From Tausonia pullulans (taxonomy: Eukaryota; Basidiomycota; Tremellomycetes; Cystofilobasidiales; Mrakiaceae): a stretch of 64,000 bases of DNA. The position numbers and the translations under genes were made by a program. This document shows, one piece after another, positions 1 through 8,538 of the stretch; the first letter of the stretch is position 1, and each line of letters opens with the position of its first letter. The notes under the pieces are model-generated. The model was not told the DNA's origin and made no database searches. It was given only the letters and a program-made list of their open reading frames with translations. The stretch lies in assembly GCA_951802195.1 (NCBI GenBank), contig OX637622.1, forward strand, positions 620,001 to 684,000, in the 5' to 3' direction.

Positions 1-277
1 CCTGGAACGAGTCAAAGGCTCCCCGTTCATTTCGAGCTTTCGGGGCCCTCGCCTTCCGACCGGCCAAGTCCGCTCCTCGCTCTCTGGGGCGTTGGGTCGG
101 AGAGAAAGAAGGCGATTCCATAGGATTTTTCTTTGGTATACGGTGAGAGAACTAAGAGTACATACTTAGAAAGAGAATGAAAGGGAGAGAAAAAGAAAGA
201 ACGAGGCGCTGCCCGTGAAGATATATGTGCCGCCGTGCCCCAGCAAGCACAACAGCGAACTCCTGCGATTCCTCCTC
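1..277. other. Downstream flank of ERG9
   Basis: This is non-coding sequence 3' of the minus-strand squalene synthase stop codon. It would hold the ERG9 3' UTR and end region. I see no gene or RNA here. Confidence 0.5.
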
Positions 278-338
278 TTAGTCCGCGTACTGAAGCAGAA
301 GGGAAAAGTCAGCCAGCTGCTTGTCGCCATATAATCGA

Positions 339-376
<38 letters not shown>

Positions 377-2534
377 ACCTTCATGACGACCCAAACGACA
401 CCCCCTCCAAGCAGCCCCATGACCGCCAGCAGTGCGAGGATCATGCTCCCCAAGAGGTAGTAGTTCAGGTCCCCCTGCGACGCATCCTGAGCGAGTTGCT
501 GAGTCGTCAGCGGTGGCAGACCCTTGGACACCCGCCACTCGGCGCGCTCGCGGGCCCGCTTGCGGAGAGCCTTGGCGGCGTCGGCGTCGGCCTTGGCGGA
601 GGCGATCCGGAGACGAGCGTCGTTGGTCGATGTATCGAGAGTGGAAGTGGGGGCGCCGGGAGGGGTGTTGGGCGAGGGGGCGATGAGTTGGATGAAGGAG
701 GGGTACTCTGGGGGAGCCAATGTCAGTGTGGTGTGAGTATCCAGTATGTATGGGAGACAGAGCATGCGACACTCACGGTGCTCGGTCCACTGCTCGATCT
801 TCCCGCATGCGATGGAGATCTTGATGAACGAAGGGTCCGCTGGAACAGCCTTGGCGTGGATCTTGCGGGCGTAGTCGCGGAAGAGGTACGCGACGTCCCT
901 CGGGTTGGTGCACTTCATGATGAGCTGGACGGCCTGACCCTTGCGGATCTTGATGTTGCGTCGGAAGACCTCCTTGTTCATGAAGCACAGCTCAAGCGTT
1001 GCGATCGCCATGACGGCGGGGATGGCGCAAAAGTTGAAGGCGCTCTGGTTCTTGAGGAGGCTGAGGTAGTCGAGCCCGTCGATGCAGTGACCGAGAGCGT
1101 CGACGACCATGGCCGAGAGGACCCAGAGTGCCTTGTCCTCGTTCTCCGGCCGAACGAGCTCCTTGAGTGAGGTGAACCCTCCGAACCTCTCAGACCCCCA
1201 GATCTCCCGAGGCCAGAAGGCGCGGCCGTCATCCGTGTCCTCGCGGATGTCGCGGAGAATGTTGGTCTTCTGGAGGAGGAGACCGAGCGAGTTGGAGAGG
1301 ACGAGCTGGTCGGCGAGCCAGGGCCGTTCCTTGCCCGTAGAGGAGAAGAGACCCGAGAGACCCTCGCCGACAAGACCAGCGACGTAGTGGCAGTAGAGCG
1401 AGAAGTCCTCCATCGTCGCCACCTCGGCGACGGGCTTCTCGGGCGTCGATCGGGCCGCGAAATCGGCCATGCCGTTGCCCATCTTGCGGGCGATGTCGGC
1501 AATGATCTTCTGGTTGCTGAAGGGGGTTGAGGGGGGGTTCGGGAGTGTATGTGTGTCAGTCAAGGGCCTACGGACACCTTCGGCTCGTCTGACGCCCTCG
1601 CACCACTCACTCGACGTTCAAGTTGTTGAACTCCTCAACGACGACCTCGAACCTGACGAGCAGCGCTCGGTCTTTCTCCTTCTCACCCGAGCCGTTAAAG
1701 TTCCATCCGGGCTGGTAGAGCTTCTCGTGGAACGACCGGAGGAGGGGGAGCTTGACGTCGTTCGGGAGCGACATGTCGTCCTCGATCGTGTCGAGGCCGC
1801 GGAGGACGAGGTAGAAGATGCAGATCTAGGAGACCACAAGAGCGGTCAGCTCATCGCGTCCCTCGCATCTGCGGCCGAGAGGGAGCAGTCGGGCGGGGCC
1901 GCCCTCCCAGCCAGCGACCGACAGAGAGCGCACTCACGCATCGTGCGAGATCCCCGTCCAGCTCCTTGATGACCGCCGCGAACGACCTCGAGGTCAAGTC
2001 GAGGAACGTCCAGCAGTCCCGCATCGACTCGCGGTCCCATCCGGACGTCGCGTGCTCCTGCTTCGCGGTGATGTCGCGCTTAGGGTCGTGCCAGATGAAG
2101 TACTGGGCGAGCGCACGGAACTCATTCTGGAGGAGACGAAGGGGGAAAGACGATAGAGACGATGGATGCGTTGGGGCAGGGAAGGGAAGCCGCCGGGACC
2201 GAGCAAGAGGGACGGGAGAAGGAAGAGCGTGTTCACCGTCGGGCCGGAGAAAACGCGGCGAGATCGACGTGGCGAAGGTGGAGAGCAGGAGGAATGGAGT
2301 CGGGTGCGTCAGGATTCGGCTCGCGGGTGGGGGGGAAGGCTCAACCCGGAGGATCTCTCTGTCCAGGACGTACGGGATGAGTGAGGACTGGAGAAGCCAC
2401 GAAAGCAAGAAGGAAGGAGAGAGAGCGCGCCGTCAGCACAGACCGCGGGTCTCGCTCGCGCCAGCACACGCCGGACGCAGGTCGGCGAGCGAGCGAGGCG
2501 ACGCACGAAGCTTGACGTGTTCGGCGATGCCCAT
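278..2534 (-). CDS. ERG9: Squalene synthase (farnesyl-diphosphate farnesyltransferase)
   Basis: It condenses two farnesyl diphosphates to squalene at the ER membrane, the first committed step of ergosterol synthesis. My exon model (complement) is 2507-2534, 2374-2387, 1938-2126, 1611-1825, 777-1516, 379-707 and 278-289, giving 508 aa, a normal length for the family. All splice sites are GT..AG and phases agree. The N-terminus reads [10 protein letters not shown] then LTHP then [13 protein letters not shown], the usual fungal start. Exon 3 (1611-1825) carries the first Asp-rich motif DTIEDD in [13 protein letters not shown]. Exon 4 (777-1516) carries [12 protein letters not shown] and the second motif [11 protein letters not shown]-terminal hydrophobic anchor ([16 protein letters not shown]) lies in exon 5 (379-707). 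The second exon is only 14 nt and the last holds three codons plus stop. The final intron contains a long GA/CT repeat. Family, frame and motifs are clear; the first two exons rest on motif restoration. Confidence 0.95.
345..372. repeat. (AG)n microsatellite inside the last ERG9 intron
   Basis: About 14 AG dinucleotide units in a row lie in the last ERG9 intron (290-378). On the coding strand this is a CT run just downstream of the 5' splice site. Confidence 0.9.
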
Positions 2535-3108
2535 GGCGAAGAAGACGGGGACGGGGGAAGCGAAGACGGGAGGACGGGGGGCGGGGGGCTGGGGGATGGG
2601 AACGAGGACGGAGCAGGCTGGGGGTTGGGAGTCAGGACGGAACGTCGACGAGACGAGACGACGGCGGCGGGCGGGCGGCGCGTGCTCGGCCCGCCTGGGT
2701 CGTCGACCCACTTCAATCCCACATCGCCCTCAGGCATCTTCATGGGGCCGCCGCCGCGCAGAGCCAGCGCGGCGAGAGGGCAGGCGGGCTCGGCAGCCAT
2801 GGCCTCTGAGACGCCTCAGCTCAGCCAGAGGCGAATGGTCCTTTCAGCGGAGGAACACAGCGACTCGCTGCTCCAGATGCGCCGAGATTGACCGCGCCGG
2901 GTCAGCAGAACTCGCCGCTGGCAGACAGTCACCGCAGCCGACGCGCGGGCGCAGAGCCCGCCGGAGAAAGGAAGGACAGAGAAGGCCATGCGATGTTCGG
3001 GGGACGGCAAACCATGAGGGAGGGGGGTATCGAGCAAGTGTGGAGGAGAGAGGGTATCGAACTATGCAGAGGGGAGGAGCAGCACCGAAGAGCACAGCGG
3101 CCGGTTCA
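2535..3108. other. Intergenic: ERG9 promoter and end of the SNARE gene
   Basis: About 570 bp lie between the ERG9 start and the stop of the next minus-strand gene, so the region should hold the ERG9 promoter and the neighbour's 3' UTR. I see no convincing gene or clear TATA box. Long reading frames here are GC-rich artefacts without family resemblance. Confidence 0.5.
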
Positions 3109-4473
3109 TCAGACAAGAATCACCGCCATGAGGAGGATGATAAGAAGGATGGTGAGAATGACTATGCACCACCCGGAGCCCTTCTCTGTATGCGCGAGGG
3201 AAGTCAGCATGACGAGGGGTGGGCCAGCCGAAGATGGGCCGCGGACAGACCTTCGCTCTTGTGGATGAAGTCCTGCATCTTCTTCATCGCCTTGTTCAAC
3301 CGGCCTTCGGTCTGATCGACATGGCCCGAGAGGTCCTCAATCATGCTGGAGGCAGACCCTCGTCAGGACCGCCATGCGCAGCTCTCAGACACGCACACTC
3401 ACATGTTCTGCTCGCCGGCCTCCCGACCCATCAGGCTCGCCTGCCCATGCAGCGTGCTGAGCGTCCCCGAGATCATGTTGAGCGTTTGGTCCTGGTTGTT
3501 CATGAGACTCTGCTCGTGTGCGTGCGAAAGCCAGTGTGAGCGATCCACTCGAAACCCCCCACCGACTGATGATACAACGGACCAGTTGCTCCTCCTGCTC
3601 CCAGTGATCCACTTCGTTGCTCCTTCGCTCATCGCCGACGGCCTCCTCTTCGTCGCGATAGTGGCCGCTGCTGCCTCCTGTCTGTGCTCGCCACTTGCCT
3701 GTCGCCGCCGATCGTGACGACCCTGGTCCTCGTGCCTAGACGCCATCGGTTGGTGAGTTCACGATCAGTGCGCGTCATCACCAACGTCCCCCCCTTCCCC
3801 CCCCCCCCCCCCCCTCTCTTTGCTTCGTCAAGGCCGGAGACTCACTCGGTCCCTTAAGCTACTCTGCACGACCTGTCCACCGACGAGCGCCATCGGTCAG
3901 GTCAGCCCAGCTCGCTTCACTGCACCTACCTGCACGCAGGTCCGAGCCCACCGGCGTCGACGCCGACGCCGACGCGCTGGACGCCGACAGCCACTCACCT
4001 CCACCTCTGCCCTCGCCCATTCGACCCACTTCCTTCTCCTGGCAACCTCCCCTTCGTCGATCCCCCACTGCCCCCCGGCCCTCTCCACAAGCCGGACGGA
4101 CTCATCCAGGCTTCTCGCGCGCCGTCCAGCGCGTGCGCGTCAGTCCGCCGGCCGGCCACAAGCGAACGATCGGGCGGCGGCGGAACGCGTTCGTCCGGGA
4201 CTCACTCGTCGAGGTCAGTCTCGAGGACGGAGAGCGCCCCTCGGATCTCCTCTGTTGTGCTGGCGGCTTCGTCGGAGGAAGAGGGGGAGGGGGGGAGGGA
4301 GAGAAGCGTGGAGTGGAGGCGCTGGAGGTGGGAGAGCGTCTGGGTGACTTCGGACTGGACGTCGAAGTACGCTGGGGGTAGTAGGTCAGGATGGGGGAGG
4401 GGAGAGAAGGAGGGTCAGGGAAAAGGGCTTGAAGAAGGCAAGTGGGAGAGAGAGACGCACGATCGCGGCTCAT
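3109..4473 (-). CDS. TLG1: Endosome/trans-Golgi Qc-SNARE, Tlg1/syntaxin-6 family
   Basis: A tail-anchored SNARE for fusion of vesicles with the trans-Golgi network and early endosome. Exons (complement): 4461-4473, 4206-4371, 3999-4110, 3846-3872, 3583-3735, 3403-3512, 3251-3345 and 3109-3185; phases close to a 250 aa protein. The N-terminus MSRDPYFDVQSEV and following helix match the syntaxin-6 N-terminal domain. The SNARE helix begins QTLNMISGTLSTLHGQ, passes LMGREAGEQN and MIEDLSGHVDQTEGRL, and ends KAMKKMQDFI. The tail WCIVILTILLIILLM is a single membrane anchor. The 3403-3512 exon could instead begin at 3509 (next acceptor), changing one residue. The first coding exon is 13 nt. The 3846-3872 exon (9 residues) is supported only by phase and splice sites. 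An 18-nt C run sits in the intron between 3735 and 3846. Confidence 0.92.
3797..3814. repeat. Poly(C) tract of 18 in a SNARE-gene intron
   Basis: Eighteen consecutive C on the plus strand (G on the coding strand), inside the intron between exons 3735 and 3846 of the Tlg1-like gene. Similar tracts lie in introns of the polygalacturonase and the ABC transporter. Confidence 0.9.
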
Positions 4474-4637
4474 CGTGAGGAGAGAATGCAGAGAAGAAGG
4501 TAGGGAGATGGTTGAAGGGGGACGATGGTGACGGATGAAGCTGAGGGGGTACCTAGGAGGCGGATCCGTCCCTTGAGGGAGCATGGACCCACGGTCGGCT
4601 CGCCGAACCACGATCCCACGCAAAGACATCGGTAAAC

Positions 4638-4644
4638 AAAAAAA
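4638..4644 (-). terminator. Candidate Pol III terminator (T7) downstream of the permuted tRNA
   Basis: Seven T in a row on the minus strand, about 60 nt beyond the last base of the tRNA 5' half. A nearer T4 lies at 4675-4678. Either could end a Pol III transcript; the T7 is the stronger. Confidence 0.5.
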
Positions 4645-4705
4645 CTAGAATAAAACCAAACGAAGGACGAGGCCAAAAGATTAACGGGGCTGAGTCGAGA
4701 TGGAT

Positions 4706-4784
4706 TATGAGCCCGACACGCTACCATTGCGCCAGCCCGCAGTTTTAGTTGCGGGCTCCAGTTTCGATCTGGAAACCTTCGGGT
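4706..4784 (-). tRNA. Circularly permuted initiator tRNA-Met (CAT)
   Basis: Read 5' to 3' on the minus strand, the 3' half comes first (4784-4749), then a 7-nt spacer CTAAAAC (4748-4742), then the 5' half (4741-4706). Joined at the canonical 37/38 position they form a full 72-nt cloverleaf. The acceptor stem is TGCGGGC with GCCCGCA (7/7), the D stem GCGC with GCGT (one G-U), the anticodon stem TCGGG with CCCGA (5/5), and the T stem TCCAG with CTGGA (5/5). The anticodon loop is CTCATAA. Initiator hallmarks are three G-C pairs flanking the anticodon loop and T-loop ATCGAAA (A54, A60). The internal Pol III boxes are in reversed order: B box GATCGAAAC (4769-4761) precedes A box TGGCGCAATGG (4734-4724). 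Position 1:72 is U-A instead of the usual eukaryotic A-U. No second half in normal order lies on either side. That the gene is used is inferred; that it folds is seen. Confidence 0.88.
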
Positions 4785-5081
4785 GCCGACACGCTCAACC
4801 ACGTTTCTCTGGATGAGGCATCTCCCTTGTTGGATACATAGACCCTTGGAGGAAAACGATCCAAAGTTTTGAACATGGGAGCGAGTTCATATCCTGCTCT
4901 TTCCACATGCTCCGTTTTGACTATATCAACGGCCGAGTCGACTACGTGTGGCGGCGCATCCCAACAGCTGTGTCACAGCACCAATCTGACGCCTCGACGG
5001 CGATCACGTCGCGCAAAACAAGAAAATACATCGACCATAAAGCTGCCTCCCACCAGGGAGCGTGATAGTCGAAGGCACCCC
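4785..5081. other. Spacer between the permuted tRNA and the PQ-loop gene
   Basis: About 300 bp upstream of the tRNA on the minus strand and downstream of the transporter stop. Its tRNA-proximal bases (4786-4800) can pair with the other tRNA flank. I see nothing else. Confidence 0.5.
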
Positions 5082-6717
5082 TCAGTCCGCTTCCTCGTCT
5101 CCAGCCACCTCCTCCCCACTCATCGATGCCCGCTCCCTCGCGAACCACGCAAACTGCGTGAGGACTGCCACGTCCAAGAAGATGGTGAGCGCCGATCCGG
5201 CGAGCCAGGGGGCGTTGGCTTCGATGTGGCGCTTCTGAAGGGACTTGGCGAGGATCGAGGCGACGTCTGACAAACAGAGACGAGGGGGTGTAAAGGGGGG
5301 GGGGAGGGGCAGGATTAATTGAGAGGAAAAAGGGGGAGGGAAACGGGGGAAGGGAGGAGGGACGGACAGGTGATGTTGCCCGTGATGGAGAAGAAGAACA
5401 TGGCGAGCGAGAGACCCTCGCATTTCGTCTGTTGGTTCTTCACCAGTTGGGGGATGCGCGAGCCAATGTCTGCGGGGGACGGAACATCAGCAGTATACAA
5501 AGACCAGAGGGAAGACAAGTTTTCCTACGTACAAGTGGCAGCGCTGATCCAACCCAATGTCTGGCTCTTCCATTCATACTTGTCCGCCCGGTCCGCACCA
5601 TCACCCATACCCCCGTCATTTCCACCCGGTGCCGGCCCCGCACGATTGTTCAGCATCCAAGCCAAGACGCCCGCCCCCCCGACCGATGCCAGAGCTAGCG
5701 TGTAGATCACTGCGCGGGAGGGGAGAGCCCACTTGTCTAGTGGTGGGGTCGGCTTCGGGATAAGGGGTGAGGATTCCTCAATTTGGGCGAGGGGGGAGCG
5801 GGAGAGCTGGCGGTAGTAGTAAACTTGGAAGAGAAGGATAATGTCGCAGACGGTGTAGTAGACTGATGAAAGCAGAGTCAGTGAATTAGACACAGGTTGC
5901 GCTGGAAAGGGGGACGCGTCGCGTGTGCTTGAGCTGCTGCGCTAGAGTGTGGAGTGACGGATGCCCTGCACACATTAGGCCTTCTTCTTCATAGAGAGAG
6001 GGAGAGGCCCGCCTCAATGGGGGCCGCACGACCTCGAGAGATGATCCGCCCTAGCCTGCTCGCTGCTCGCTCACTCGCTCGCCGGCGAATCGTCCCCCAC
6101 CCAAGATTGAGCGACCGTCCGTAGCTGCTCTCGCCTTCCTCCTCCCTTCTCCATCTCTGTGGTCTCTCCTCTGAACGACGCGGAGACAACTGTGCAAAAA
6201 CGCAAACGAACCTGCGAGGATAATCTGCAGCAACGACAAGGGAAAGAGCGACATTGTCAGTGAACTGCTCCGCCCTTCTTCGCCTGCGTTCCTCTTTCGA
6301 AAAGAGAGACAAAAAGAGAGAGTAAACAGATGACACGACTCACCATGGTCGGCAGCAAGCCCGCCATCACCCCTCCGACGAAATTCGTTACATCTCCGAT
6401 CAACCAAAGGACGCTGTGGTCGTCCCGTTCATGCGCGTCAGCGCACGGACGAAGAAGGTAGAGTGGAAAAGCGAAGCAAGGGGATGACCCACATGAATGC
6501 AACACTTAAACCCTCGCCAGACTTGAGAACAAAGTTCTCCCAGATCTGAGGAGAGTAGACAACTAAGTAGAAGGAAGGTAAAGGGTGAGTCAACCCTTCT
6601 GTGGAGAAGACAGGCAACCAGCGCTTTTCTGTGAAGTCGAGAGGACACACCGATCCAGCATGCAATCGAGATCCAGCCGAAGGCGGAGCTGAGCTCTGGA
6701 TACCCGTCAGCAATCAT
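5082..6717 (-). CDS. PQ-loop (SLC66/Ypq) vacuolar amino-acid transporter
   Basis: A seven-helix PQ-loop protein of the Ypq1/Rtc2/PQLC2 group, which exports basic amino acids from the vacuole or lysosome; substrate is inferred from the family. The gene starts MIADGYPELSSAFGWIS at 6717 and has several short introns. The first PQ motif is in VVYSPQIWENFVLKSGEGLS (near 6540), followed by WLIGDVTNFVGGVMAGLLPT (near 6390). The central part VYYTVCDIILLFQVYYYRQ lies near 5850. The second PQ motif is in DIGSRIPQLVKNQQTKCEG (near 5450), then LSLAMFFFSITGNIT. The last exon (5082-5266) begins within DVASILAKS and holds APWLAGSALTIFLDVAVLTQ. Both PQ dipeptides and the second-repeat order match the family. 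A hydrophilic loop of about 60 residues separates the repeats. Exact inner exon borders were not all fixed. Confidence 0.9.
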
Positions 6718-8538
6718 GGTGGTGTGTGTGTGGACGGATTAGCGGTGGTAGTGGGGGAAATGAAGACAGGTCATAGGCAGCGCGTGAAAACGCGAGCGCG
6801 AGTCATCAATCCGTAGCTGTCGTCGTCAAGGGGATGCGTGCATGCCGCCGTCTCGCTCTCGGCCCCGGCCCGAAAGAGGCAAAAACATGAAGGACAGGCA
6901 AGCGTGCTCGTGTGGAGGGCACGCATATCCATGCTGGAGAAGGCGAGCACAGCATTGGACGGAGACAAGCGATAAGCATACGGCAACAGCAAGGTTGCGC
7001 TGCTGGCCGCGGAGGGGAGGGAGGGCAGCATGCGGTTCTCTCCTCTCTCCCCATTTAACCCTCCTTTGCTCGGTAGAGAGGCCGAGGCTGCCTGTCGGCC
7101 CAACCTAAATGGTCATGAATTCTGAGGAGTGGTGGCAAGCGCGCGCGCCTCGTCGTCTTTGTGCATCGCTTTCTCGGAAAGGCACATGGCCGTTGTGATG
7201 TAGAGAGTCGTGACAGGCGACCAGGACGGGCGGGCGCCCCGGCTTAGCCCTCCTGAAACGACGAAAACGATGACATCGGATGTCCGCGATCAACACACCC
7301 GATTCGCGGTGCGGTGGGGCGAGGCCTTTCTTCCTACAACACCCTCGATCCATCACTTCCAGTGACCCGCAGTGCTTCCGCTTAAATAGAAAGGGAGACG
7401 CTCGTACCTCTCGCAGATAGAGAGGGACCCAGCGTTCTGAACGGTGGATGAGAAATGCGCGGGGAGCAAGAATGAGCCAGGCAGAACGGCACCATCTCGT
7501 CAGGGACATATGGCGCGGACAGAAGGCGCCACCGGCCGAACGCCCTGGCGCTGCTCATCCTCTTCTCTCAAGATAGAGAAGCGGCCCTGGGATGCCTATA
7601 GAAGCCGGCGTCGCGCTACAGTCAGCTTCATTGCTGAGAGATCAACGCCGTTGCGGGGACAAGAGTGTCGGGTCGTTTGAGAACAGAAGGCGGGTGGTGA
7701 CCAGAGTGGGGAGCCGCCGGAGTCCCCCCGGAGCTCACCACTTGCAGGGAGAGAGTCGTTCATAGCTTCAGTCAGCGGACAGCCCTCCGACCTGGGGATC
7801 ACTCCGCCGCCCGTCCGCGGCAACTCAGGAGAGAAGGAGTAAGAGCGGAGCTGATGGTGACGCGCCGAAAGAAAGAACTCAGCAAAAGAGGAAGAACCGG
7901 CATGGGCACTCTCGCTTCGGCGGGGTCCTCACACCTCAGCCCTGCCCCTCATTTCTAGCTCCCTCTCCACCAGTCCCACCGCCGCCGGCAAGTTTCCTCC
8001 TCCCAACGACAACGACGACCAGACGATTCTCCGCCTGGCCAGCGCATCAGCAGTCTCGCTCTTCCGCCTACTTCGTTCCTTCGCCCGACGAAAGCCCGCG
8101 CGCCCGGCCACAAGACCAGCTGAGCCTCGCCCCCTTCCGCCGCCGTCGCCCTCAGTAAATCCTCCGCGCGGATCGACACGCATCGGCGCCTGCCAGCAGC
8201 AGTTCCCACGCTCTTGCCTCCCCACTCGCTTGCCAATCGGCCCGCGATCTTCGCCTTCTCCCACCCAACCGAATTTGCCCGCTCCGTCCCGCCCGCTGCC
8301 CGCTCCGGCCTAAGGCGTGCCCGACCGATCGCCCCCCCTAGCTCCAGCTTGCATCCCTATCTGTTCCATTTTCTCTAGACCTCGCTATCGCTGTCGACTT
8401 CTTTCGCGCGTCCCTCGCCTCGCGTCCCGGACCGGTCCCGCGTTTCGCCTTGTTCGGCTGGCTGTTCCTTACCCCCTTCTTTCTTTTCTCCTCTCCCTTC
8501 CACCTTCTCACCTACCAAAACAACCCCGGCATCCCGCC
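6718..8538. other. Long divergent intergenic region
   Basis: About 1.8 kb separates the starts of the minus-strand PQ-loop gene and the plus-strand Ecl1-like gene, so it should carry both promoters. The part nearest 8539 is C/T-rich (about 8310-8530), as is common before fungal start codons. Reading frames present have no recognisable family. I see no RNA gene. Confidence 0.5.

Noticed and set aside
235-1170. 311-codon open frame on the plus strand
   Set aside because: It is the antisense shadow of ERG9 exons; ERG9 motifs and splice sites on the other strand are decisive.
4681-4860. Two independent tRNA genes or tRNA pseudogenes in normal order
   Set aside because: Upstream of the 3' half there is no TGCGGGC acceptor strand, and downstream of the 5' half there is no GCCCGCA strand or T arm. 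Only the permuted pairing gives a cloverleaf.
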